Below, in pieces: positions 16,231 to 24,400 of a DNA stretch of 64,000 nucleotides. Every line of letters starts with the position of its first letter. The first letter of the stretch is position 1. A program made the translations under genes and the position numbers. Source of the DNA: CAVZZG01 sp963779685 (GTDB lineage: Bacteria; Actinomycetota; Thermoleophilia; Gaiellales; F1-60-MAGs149); assembly GCA_963779685.1 (NCBI GenBank), contig CAVZZG010000003.1, positions 930,001-994,000 of the forward strand, read 5' to 3'. The notes beneath the pieces were generated by a model, which saw only the letters and a program-made list of their open reading frames with translations, searched no databases and had not been told where the DNA came from.

Positions 16231-19200
16231 CAGGGCGTGACGGCCACGTCGACCGCCACCGCCGTCTCACCGCGCACGCTGGGCGCAACCACGCTGGACG
16301 TCACCCTGGCCAGGCCCGGCGAGCGGCCGCCCACCGAGAGCCCGTACGAGACCGCGCCCCCGGGCGCGCCCTGGGTCGAGAAGACCGTCAGGTCACCGAT
16401 CGGCGGCTGATCCAGGCCGAGCCCGTCGCCGCCGCTGGCGTCGGCGTTCTCGGCGCCGACCGACAGCGGGCCGGCGAGGCCCACGACGTCGGGAAGACGC
16501 GACTGGTCGTAGGTGAAGTGGATGTCCTCGACGCCGTCGAGCCCGATCCACACCTCGAACGTGCGGGGCGAGTCGCTGCCCCGGACGTGGACGTCCCACT
16601 GCACGACGAGATCGTGCTGGGCGCCGAGGTCGAGCTCGGCAGCCCGGATGCCCGGGGAGCCGGTGCCGTCGAGATCCGTCCAGAACGGCGCCAGCACGCC
16701 GTTGGGACGAAGCGGGTTGGGGAAGGCGGTGATCGGCCCTGCCTGGTCGGCGGGATCGGTGCCGCCGCCCGCGACGAGCATGCCGTTGGCGCTCGCCGAG
16801 AGCCGGGTCCACGTCCGGCCGGCGAAGACGAACGGCCGCACCGCCGCGAGCTCGATGAGGTCGTCGTCGCCGACCGGGATCGCCGGCACCGAGTACGGGC
16901 TCAGCCCGAGGTCGACGAACCCGGGGTCGGCCGCCGGGTCGGCCGGTGCGACGTGCGGTACGTCGTCCCGGCTGCCGGGAATGACGGCGTGGAGGGTGAC
17001 GAGGCCGGGCGAGATCAGGTCGGCGCCGTCGGCCGCGAGGATGCCCAGCCGCCGCGACACGGTGGTGGTGGCGTCCACCGGCGTCCTCGACCCGGACGCG
17101 CTCGCGATCGTGACCGCACAGGATGAGCTGGTGGCGGCGGCGATCGACACGGCGGCCGGGTCGCAGGTCATCGAGAGCGCGATGTCACCCTGGCGCCGCG
17201 TGAACACGACCGGGATCGCCGCGTCGCGTCCCACGCGGCTGCGCAGCGACGGGTCGTCGTCCTCCTCGGGGAACGACTCGATCAGCCGGACGGTGCTCTG
17301 GTAGGTGCCGGGTGCGGCCGCGGCGGCGTCGATCGAGATGGTCAGGGTCGCCGAGTCGCCCGGCAGCAGCGTGAACTGCCGCGGCAGCACGGAGATGCGG
17401 AAGCCGGCGCCCGAATCGCCGCGCGTCCGGTAGGTGACGCTGCCGGCGCTGGCGTTCTGCACCACCCGGGTCGTGACCAGCCGGCCGGGTACGAGCGGCG
17501 CCTCGACCGACGGGATGTTGAGATCCACCGCGTGCGCCGGGTCGATGGCGGCAGCCACGAACGCCGGCGTTCGCTCGTCGAGGAGCAGGGCGACGTTGGT
17601 CGCGGCAGCCAGATCGATCCGGCCCGCACCCCGGTCGGCGGGGCCGGCAGCCGTCCCGTCCGGCAGCAGCACCGGCAGGGCTGCTGTCGTCTGGAGCGCC
17701 GAGCGGACCTGACCCGGCGTCCATGATGGGTGCGCCGCCCGCAGCAGTGCCGCGCCGCCGGCCGTGACCGCGGCCGCCAGCGACGTGCCCGAGCCGTAGG
17801 CGAACGCCGGCACGCCCCCTTCGACGGTAGCTCCCAGCACGTCCACGCCCGGGGCGACGAGGTCGGGTTTGAGCGTCGAGCCGGCTGGACCGCGGCCCGA
17901 GAAGGCGGCGAGGACATCCGGTGTCGAGTCCGTGGCGGTGGCGGCGCCAAGGGTGGCGGTGGCATCCGGATGCAGTGCCAGCAGTCCGGCGAGCTGCGCG
18001 CCGTCGGCGGCCGAGAGGTTCACGGAGGGCAGCGGCCCGGCGTCGGCGGCGAGGTCGGCGCCGCCGACGAGGACGATCGCCGCGGCGCCGCCGGCGGCGA
18101 CGTTCGCGGCCGCAGCCCGCCGCGACGTGGAGCCGCGCTGGCACACCACGACCGCTCCGGCGAAGGCTCCCGGCGCTGCCGGCGTCAGGCAACCGTCGGC
18201 GCCGGGGTCGATCACCGGATGGGAGCCGGCGACGCCGCCGCCGGCCGACGCACCCTGCAACGTCAGCACGTCGCTCCCGCCGGCCACCGTCAGGGTCGCC
18301 GTCATCCGCTGACCGCTCGAGGTGGCGCCGACCGTCAGCACCCAGGGAGCAAGGTGGTTGACGGTGCCGGGTGCCGGCCCGTCGTTGCCGGCGGCCGCCA
18401 CGACGGTGACCCCGGCGTCGTAGGCGTCGAGGAACGCCAGCTCGACGGGATCGGTGGCCGGGTCGCCCGTGCCCCCCGAGACGGCGTACGCGATCACGTT
18501 GGCGCCGTCAGCGATCGCCCGCTGCACGGCGGCGGCCAGGTCGGAGTCGTAGCCGAAGCCCTTCGAGACCGCCTTGTAGGCGAGAATCGCCGCTCCGGGC
18601 GCCATGCCGGTGACCGGGCCGCGGTCGACACCGGCCACGGGCGCAGACGCCACCGGGTCGCCGGCGGCCACGGACGCGACGAGGGTGCCGTGGCCGTCGC
18701 CATCGCGTGCCGTGTCGGGATAGGGCTCGCCGCCCAGGCCGAGCTCGGCCCGGTACGTGTCAAGGAAGACGTCGCCGCCGATGACCTTGGCGTTGCAGAC
18801 GAACCCGTTCCCGAAGTTGCAGACCCGCGGCGAGCCGCTTGCGGTGGGTGGCGGGGCGGGCAGCCCCGGGTCGGCGAACGACACGTGCTCGGGCCAGATC
18901 CCCGAATCGATCACGGCGATGGTCGTGCCCGCACCGGCGGTGGCCTGCCCGCCGAGGCTCGTCCAGAGGCCGGCGGCGCCGACCAGCTGGTCGGCGGTCA
19001 GGCCCTGCGTCCGGCGCAGGTGGTCGCGCTGCACCGCCGCGACCCCGCGGAGGCGGGCGATCCGGGCGATCGCGTCGCCCGGGACGAGCGCCGCCACCCC
19101 GCCGTACACGACGTCGAGCCGGCGGGTGACGCGGGCGCCCGGCACCGCCGCCAGCAGACGTGCGCTGAACGCGGCGAGGTGCCGGTCGACGCGGCGGAGG

Positions 19201-19572
19201 ATACCGGCGCGCCGGGGCCGAGGTGAGGTCGAACGGGCGGCCCGTGACGCGGGCGCTCGTGGCGGCGTATCCGCGCACGCTGCCGTCGTAGGACGCAACC
19301 GACGGCAGCACCTGGACGAGCACCGGCACGAGCCGGTGCGTGCGGGTGCGGAGCAGGCGGCGGTCGGTGCGGACGGCGGGCGCGGTCGTGCCCTTGACGG
19401 TGCCGCGAACCCGGTGGGCGACGTGCAGCGGGCGGACGTGGAGCCGCGCGGCAGGGTGGCGGTGGACGGCGGGATGGCGAGACGGAGCAGCGAACGCCGC
19501 GGTCGATGCGAGCACCACCGCGGTCGCCGTCGCGAGCGCAGGTAGTACCCTGCGACCGCGTGCTTCCGTCAT
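16230..19572 (-). CDS. Secreted subtilisin-like serine protease (S8), interrupted by a single-base shift
   Basis: A large extracellular protease of about 1113 residues once one surplus base near 19201-19212 is skipped. The signal peptide (MTEARGRRVLPALATATAVV... AFAAP) and the start of the propeptide are in one frame; the rest of the propeptide and everything after GILRRVDRHLAAF is in the next. The triad is clear: Asp in AVIDSGIWPEH, His in GHGTLVASVAAG, Ser in GSGTSLAAAV, with oxyanion Asn in AAAGNDG. A PA-like insert lies between His and Ser, and beta-sandwich repeats follow. The ATG at 19572 has a G-rich Shine-Dalgarno sequence. Confidence 0.9.
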
Positions 19573-19661
19573 CCGTCTTCCCCCCTTCGTGCACGCCCGG
19601 ATCCGTACCCCGGCGCAAGGGTACCGCACCGGGTCCCCGGGGTGAAGGCGCTACCGGGGCG

Positions 19662-20072
19662 CTACAGGAGCCCGTGCGGGAAGAACAGCGCCAGTTCGCG
19701 CTCGGCCGAGGCGGTCGAGTCCGACCCGTGGACGACGTTCTCGGCCAGCTCCGTGGCCAGATCGCCGCGGATGGTGCCGGGCGCCGAGCTCGCCGGATGG
19801 GTTGCGCCCATCATGTCGCGCACGAGCTTCACGGCCGACTCGCCCTCGAGCGCCAGCGCGACCAGCGGCCCGGAGCTGAGGAAGTCGACCAGCTCGCCGA
19901 AGAACGGCTTGGCGGCGTGCTCGGCGTAGTGGCGCTCGGCAGTCGCGCGGTCGAGCTGCATCAGCTGCATGCCACGGAACCGCAGGCCGCGGCGTTCGAA
20001 CCGCCCGATGATCTCGGCCATCAGGCCCCGCCGCACGGCGTCGGGCTTCAGCAGCACCAGCGTGGTCTCCAT
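19662..20072 (-). CDS. ndk: Nucleoside diphosphate kinase (also in frame with upstream GNAT domain)
   Basis: NDK exchanges gamma-phosphates between nucleoside di- and triphosphates. The sequence from METTLVLLKPDAV is a complete 136-residue enzyme with the phospho-His at H115 in ENVVHGSDS. There is no stop between it and the GNAT domain upstream, so a longer GNAT-NDK polypeptide starting at 20585 is also possible. A TACCCT box 7 nt before the internal ATG favours separate expression. Confidence 0.93.
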   Translation of the reverse strand: METTLVLLKPDAVRRGLMAEIIGRFERRGLRFRGMQLMQLDRATAERHYAEHAAKPFFGELVDFLSSGPLVALALEGESAVKLVRDMMGATHPASSAPGTIRGDLATELAENVVHGSDSTASAERELALFFPHGLL

Positions 20073-20585
20073 GCGGCGGAGGGTATCGACAGGCACGGGA
20101 ACGCGCGCCGAGCCCACCTGCGCCCGTCGGACGAGGACGACCTCGTCGGCATCCGCCGCACCCTCGGCCACGGTGAACCCCTGGGCGGCCAGCAGGCGGA
20201 GTGACGGGGCGTTGTCGCGCCGGACGAGGGCGCGGAGGTCGAGCGCGACCGTGTCGGCCTCGGCGCAGGCCGCCCGCAGCAGATCCGCGCCGTGGCCGCG
20301 ACCGCGGTGCGCGCGGGCGACCGTGAGGTCGAGCACCGCGAACCCGTGCGGCGCGCGGCCGAGCCAGAGCCGGCCGACGACCTGCCCGTCCACGACCGCG
20401 ACGAACTCGGTGTTGTCCGGGTAGTTCGCCGTGTAGGTCGCGCGGCGACCCGCGCGTTGCGACGCCGCCAGCGACGCGGCGAGCTCGGCGGGGTGGCCGG
20501 CAGCCGCCAGCATCGCCGCCAGGTCCTCCCCGTCGAGCGCGGACAGGGCCGTCTCGTCGGCGGGCGTCGCGCGCCGGACGGCCAC
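19662..20585 (-). CDS. GNAT acetyltransferase domain fused in frame to NDK
   Basis: A continuous 307-codon frame from GTG 20585. Residues 1-154 form a GNAT fold with VDGQVVGRLWLG and the acetyl-CoA loop RAHRGRGHGADLLRAA, then a linker of about 17 residues, then NDK. Such a fusion is unusual. The GNAT part may be a gene that lost its stop, or readthrough may make a fusion besides free NDK. The substrate is unknown. It follows the tail-collar gene by 9 bp. Confidence 0.7.
   Translation of the reverse strand: MAVRRATPADETALSALDGEDLAAMLAAAGHPAELAASLAASQRAGRRATYTANYPDNTEFVAVVDGQVVGRLWLGRAPHGFAVLDLTVARAHRGRGHGADLLRAACAEADTVALDLRALVRRDNAPSLRLLAAQGFTVAEGAADADEVVLVRRAQVGSARVPVPVDTLRRMETTLVLLKPDAVRRGLMAEIIGRFERRGLRFRGMQLMQLDRATAERHYAEHAAKPFFGELVDFLSSGPLVALALEGESAVKLVRDMMGATHPASSAPGTIRGDLATELAENVVHGSDSTASAERELALFFPHGLL
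20080..20085 (-). promoter_or_regulatory. Internal -10 element, ndk
   Basis: TACCCT on the minus strand inside the GNAT-NDK linker, 7 nt before the ndk ATG. Confidence 0.55.
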
Positions 20586-20594
20586 CCCGGCCTG

Positions 20595-21101
20595 TCAGGC
20601 CCTGCTCGGGAAGATGCCGACCAGCGCGATGATGAAGTTCACCCCGAGGTAGGGCGAGCGCACGTCCACCCCCTGGCCGCCGCCCGTGGCGCCGACCGCG
20701 GGGCCCATCGTCGTGTCGGGCGGGCCGTTCGCGTAGATCCCGCCGTGGGCGTTGAGGGCGCCGTCGGTGCGATCGGTCTCCTCGTCCCGCGTGGAGCCGT
20801 GCAGGTCGTGACCGTGTGGCGGCAACTGCGCGACCGACAGCGTCACGCTCTCGGCACCGCCCGTCTGGCCGATGTCGTAGAGCGAGAGGCCAGGGCCCTG
20901 CCCGAAGTGCACCGGCGCGCGCCCGCGCAGGTCGGGTAACGCGAACGTCGTGGTCCCGTTGCCGCCGTACTGGGTGCCGAGCAGCGCGAAGAGCGCGGTG
21001 TTCTGCGCGATGGCCAGGAGCTGGCCGTTGCACAGCGCCCACCCGTTCGGGGCGAAGTTCCCGCCGAACATCTTGATCTCACCGAGGAACGGGTCAGCCA
21101 T
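20595..21101 (-). CDS. Phage tail collar (microcystin-dependent protein-like) domain protein
   Basis: A 168-residue protein with the tail-collar signature: EIKMFGGNFAPNGWALCNGQ, then LLGTQYGGNGTTTFALPDLRGR near residues 41-62 and a C-terminal LGVNFIIALVGIFPSR. Family members occur in phage fibres and also in bacterial operons without a phage. Here it follows a DUF6916-like gene (8-bp overlap) and a collagen-like gene, a combination seen outside prophages. No other phage gene is present. Confidence 0.9.
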   Translation of the reverse strand: MADPFLGEIKMFGGNFAPNGWALCNGQLLAIAQNTALFALLGTQYGGNGTTTFALPDLRGRAPVHFGQGPGLSLYDIGQTGGAESVTLSVAQLPPHGHDLHGSTRDEETDRTDGALNAHGGIYANGPPDTTMGPAVGATGGGQGVDVRSPYLGVNFIIALVGIFPSRA

Positions 21102-21546
21102 GGTGCCCTCCTGGGCCGCGGGATGTGTTGACGACTGCCTCGTAGCGCTGGGTGGCGCCGGACATGCCGACCGGCAGCGCGATCAGGGGCACGCTGCCGA
21201 GCCGGGGATGCACGATCCGGCCGATCAGCGGATGGCGCTCCGAACCGGACGCCTCGAACAGCAGCGAGAAGGCGCCGGCATTCCCCGGCATCCGCCCGGC
21301 GAGATCGGAGACGGCGACGAGCCGGGCCGGGAAGCTCCCACCACCGGCGGGTTCCAGCTGCGCCGTCTCGCCGACGGCCGGGGCCCAGGTGGCTCGCCGG
21401 AGGTGGGTGTCGTCGCCGCCGAAGGGCCGCAGCAGCGAAGGCGGCCTGATCGCGAGCAGGGTCGCGACACCCGCGGCGGCCGCGATCATGGCCTGCGACC
21501 TCGTCAGCCTGCGTCCCGCCGGTGCGGGGAGGGCCACGTCTCCCAT
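21094..21546 (-). CDS. DUF6916-like protein
   Basis: A 150-residue protein with a charged N-terminus, one hydrophobic stretch (about 18-33) and a C-terminal domain matching what I recall of DUF6916: FSLLFEASG, then GRIVHPRLGSVPLIALPVG and RYEAVVN. These proteins often sit next to tail-collar genes. Function unknown. Its ATG at 21546 overlaps the stop of the collagen-like gene and its end overlaps the collar gene. Confidence 0.7.
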   Translation of the reverse strand: MGDVALPAPAGRRLTRSQAMIAAAAGVATLLAIRPPSLLRPFGGDDTHLRRATWAPAVGETAQLEPAGGGSFPARLVAVSDLAGRMPGNAGAFSLLFEASGSERHPLIGRIVHPRLGSVPLIALPVGMSGATQRYEAVVNTSRGPGGHHG

Positions 21547-22434
21547 CACGACCCCGCGAGTGCGAGCGTGAACCGCAGGTGCGTGACGGCTGCCCCGGCC
21601 GGCTTGGCGACCTGCGCGGCGACGGTGTCGCCGGCACTGATCGTCACCTGATCGACGCCGTCCGAGCAGGCATCGTCGAGGGCTGCGAGCGAGCAGGTGA
21701 TGCCCGTCGACGTTCCGTTGACGAGGATCGTCACGACCACCGGGCCCTGACTCACGGCGTCGGCCGAGACGAGCAGGTTGCCGACGACGCCGCCGGTCGC
21801 GAGCGCGGTGGCCGCCGAGCCGAGCGACGTCAGCGACTGCTGCCCGCCGAGCCCGAAGAAGCCGCCGACGTCGGCCGCGTCGATGAAGGCCACGGAGCCG
21901 CCGATCGCCGCCGGACCGCCCGGCGCACCCGCAGGCCCGGGCTGACCCGGCGGACCGGGCGCGCCATTCTGGCCCGCCGGGCCGGTCGCACCCTGTGGCC
22001 CCGTTGCACCCTGTGGCCCCGTCGCGCCCTCCGGGCCCGTCGCGCCCTGCGGACCCGTCCCGCCGGGCGTCCCCTGCGGACCGGTCGCGCCCTGCGGACC
22101 TGTCGCGCCCTGCGGGCCGGTCGCACCCTGGGGACCTGTGGCGCCGGTCGCACCTGGCGGCCCGGGGTCGCCCTTCAGTCCCTGTCCGAGGGTGAGGGGC
22201 TTCTCGGAGCTCCGGCAGTGCTGCCCCTTGCTCGGGTCGATCACGCGCAGCAGGCCGTTGTTGGCCCCGGACGCCTGGTAGCAGGCGTGGACGGTGCCGT
22301 TCGCGTCGGGGATCGACGCCGAGACCGGTACCCACGCCCAGCGCGGCGGTTGCCAGGGCCGCCGCGACGGCGACCGTGACGCGGGAACGCGCGATGACGC
22401 GAACCCTGCTGTCGACCCACCAACGCCTGGACAT
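21546..22434 (-). CDS. Secreted collagen-like protein, interrupted by a single-base shift
   Basis: From ATG 22434 the frame encodes a signal peptide (RSRVTVAVAAALATAALGVG). The next frame encodes SIPDANGTVHACYQASGANN, a Cys-containing head, then about 28 Gly-X-Y triplets (mostly GPQGAT) and a C-terminal beta-rich domain. Removing one base near 22325-22332 joins them into about 295 residues; the span is 889 nt, 3n+1. A strong Shine-Dalgarno sequence (GGAGGAGG) precedes the ATG. Likely a surface fibre protein expressed with the collar gene. Confidence 0.85.
21915..22172 (-). repeat. Collagen-like Gly-X-Y coding repeat
   Basis: About 28 consecutive Gly-X-Y triplets, many as repeats of GPQGAT encoded by near-identical 18-bp units. 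Such tracts form triple helices and vary in length between strains. Confidence 0.9.
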
Positions 22435-22505
22435 CTGGCCTCCTCCGCCGCCTGCCCGGCGAGATTACCGTGCGGTGCCGCCGCGGGTCAACCGCCGCGT
22501 GACGC

Positions 22506-23096
22506 TCAGCTCCGCGGGCGCGGCGACTGGCGGGTCCGGCGCCGGGCGGTCGCGGCAGGCGCCGGCGGCTCGATCACGGTCTGGTCGGAGCCATCGTCGC
22601 GTACGGGCGTCTCGCAGTACGGGCACAGCTGCCAGTGGGTCTCGAGCGGCGACTTGCAGCGCCGGCAGGCAGACTTGAGCCGATTGGCGCACACCGGGCA
22701 GGAGAGGAACGAGGCCTCGATCTCGCTGCGGCAGTACGGACAGCGCTGGTCGCCGCCCAGGCGGCGCTCCATCGCGCGGATCTCGAGCTCGCGCTCGCGG
22801 ACGTCGTCGAGGTACTCCGGCGGCCGCAGGATGGCGTAGATCAGGAGGCCGATGAACGGGAACACCAGCGCCGTGGCGACGGCGACCGCCACCAGCACCG
22901 GGTCCGCGATGCGGCGGCGGGCGTCCTTGAAGACGTAGAACACGGTTGCCAGCCACAGCACGACCACGAAGAACCCGATCAACTCGGCGCCGGCCCGGAA
23001 CTTGGCCGAGCTGAAGAAGTCCAGCACCGGCTGGAACGGGTTGTCGCTGCTGGATGTGGCGAGAACTGGGAGGGCCATCGGTGTGGTCTTCGACAC
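22506..23096 (-). CDS. Membrane protein with C-terminal zinc ribbons
   Basis: A 196-residue protein with two membrane helices (about 40-58 and 68-90) and two zinc-ribbon pairs, CPYCRSEIE..CPVCANRL and CRRCKSPLE..CPYCETPV, before a basic tail. The first helix pair resembles phospholipase_D_N-like membrane anchors followed by double zinc ribbon modules. No enzymatic motif seen. It starts at a GTG 15 nt after the 37-residue peptide gene, in the valS-folC transcription unit. Confidence 0.8.
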   Translation of the reverse strand: MSKTTPMALPVLATSSSDNPFQPVLDFFSSAKFRAGAELIGFFVVVLWLATVFYVFKDARRRIADPVLVAVAVATALVFPFIGLLIYAILRPPEYLDDVRERELEIRAMERRLGGDQRCPYCRSEIEASFLSCPVCANRLKSACRRCKSPLETHWQLCPYCETPVRDDGSDQTVIEPPAPAATARRRTRQSPRPRS

Positions 23097-23111
23097 CCGG
23101 CCCCCCGACTC

Positions 23112-23225
23112 CTACAGGATCAGGCTGTAGGCGAGGTAGCCGAGCGCGTACGAGACGAGGATCACGAGCAGCACGATCCCGACCGCGAACGCTATCACGC
23201 CGATCCCACCCGCCCGGCGCGCCAT
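23112..23225 (-). CDS. 37-residue single-pass membrane peptide
   Basis: Starts at ATG 23225, which overlaps the folC TGA (TGATG), so it is probably translated by coupling. A basic start (MARRAGG) precedes a 28-residue hydrophobic helix ending in YLAYSLIL. In other actinobacteria a DUF4233 membrane gene occupies the slot between folC and ndk; this peptide may be a minimal counterpart, but no sequence similarity is claimed. Confidence 0.65.
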   Translation of the reverse strand: MARRAGGIGVIAFAVGIVLLVILVSYALGYLAYSLIL

Positions 23226-24400
23226 CAGCGTCGCGCTCCCGCCAGCTCGGCAAGGAGCGTGAGCGATCCGCACACGATCACGGCCCCATCCGGTCCCGCC
23301 AGGCCGCGCGCCCGGACGACCGCGGCCGCCGGCGGCAACGAGACCTCCACCCGGACGCCCGCCGCCGAGAGGCGCGTGGCCAGCGCCTCGGCAGCCAGGG
23401 CCCGCGGCGACGCCGACTGCGTCGCGACGGCGCGGTCGAGGACCGGCGCGAGCGCGGCGCACACGCCGTCCACGTCCTTGTCGGCGAGGATCGCGATCAC
23501 CCCGACCAGCGGGCGCCGACCGCCCGTCGCCTCGGGCAGATCCGCCGCCAGGGCAGCCGCACCGTGGGGGTTGTGGGCGCCGTCGAGGAGGGTCAACGGG
23601 GCCTCCGCCACCACCTCCAGGCGCCCCGGAACGCGCACCGCATCCGCTGCCGCCCTCGCCCGCCCCGGGTCGTAGCGATCGCCGAGGAACACCTGGCACG
23701 CGAGTTCGGCGAGCCGGGCGTTGCGCTCGCGATAGCCGCCGCCCGCGTCGGCCGCGGGCAGCGATCGAACGGCCGGGAACGCAGCGACGATCGTTGCAAG
23801 TTCGGGATCGAGCGGCCCGGTCACCAGGATGGCGCCGGGTGCCACGACGGCCAGCTTCTCGGCGGCGATGGCAACCCGGGTACCGCCGAGCTCGGCCACG
23901 TGGTCGAGCGCGACGTTCGTGAGCACGACGAGCGGCGCCGCCAGCACGTTGGTCGCGTCGTAGCGCCCGCCGAGGCCGGCCTCCACCACGGCGACCTCGA
24001 CGCTTCGCCTCGCCAGGGCGAGGAACGCGGCGGCCGTCATGACCTCGAACTGCGTCAGCGGCTCGCCGGTCTCGACATCCAGCGCCGTCGCCACCGCCTC
24101 GACCTGCTCGACGGCGGCCCTCAGCAGCGTCTCGTCGAGCGGCTCGCCCCCCGCCTGCACCCTCTCGGCGAACCCGGTCACGTGGGGTGAGATGTACGCG
24201 CCCGCACGCACGCCGTGGGCGGCGAGGATGGCCGCAGCGCACAGCGTGGTCGACGTCTTGCCATTCGTGCCGACCACGTGGATGGCCCGGAACGCGTGCT
24301 GCGGCCGGCCCAGCCGGTCGAGCAGGAGCTCCATCCGCTCGGTGCCGAGGCGCATGCCGAAGACTGCGCGAGCGCCGAGCAGATCCTCGACCGAGCTCAC
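23225..24400 (-). CDS. folC: Folylpolyglutamate synthase / dihydrofolate synthase
   Basis: A 391-residue Mur-ligase-fold enzyme that adds glutamate to dihydropteroate and folates. The P-loop is HVVGTNGKTSTT near residues 41-52, followed by YISPHV, EAGLGGRYDATNV and the C-terminal LLDGAHNPHGA. GTG 24400 overlaps the valS stop (GTGA). valS-folC is a common actinobacterial pair. Confidence 0.96.
   Translation of the reverse strand: MSSVEDLLGARAVFGMRLGTERMELLLDRLGRPQHAFRAIHVVGTNGKTSTTLCAAAILAAHGVRAGAYISPHVTGFAERVQAGGEPLDETLLRAAVEQVEAVATALDVETGEPLTQFEVMTAAAFLALARRSVEVAVVEAGLGGRYDATNVLAAPLVVLTNVALDHVAELGGTRVAIAAEKLAVVAPGAILVTGPLDPELATIVAAFPAVRSLPAADAGGGYRERNARLAELACQVFLGDRYDPGRARAAADAVRVPGRLEVVAEAPLTLLDGAHNPHGAAALAADLPEATGGRRPLVGVIAILADKDVDGVCAALAPVLDRAVATQSASPRALAAEALATRLSAAGVRVEVSLPPAAAVVRARGLAGPDGAVIVCGSLTLLAELAGARR

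Noticed and set aside
21915..22172. CRISPR-like array
   Set aside because: The regular repeats encode collagen Gly-X-Y triplets in frame and have no spacers.
20595..22434. Prophage remnant
   Set aside because: Only a tail-collar domain is phage-like. No integrase, terminase, capsid or attachment site is seen.
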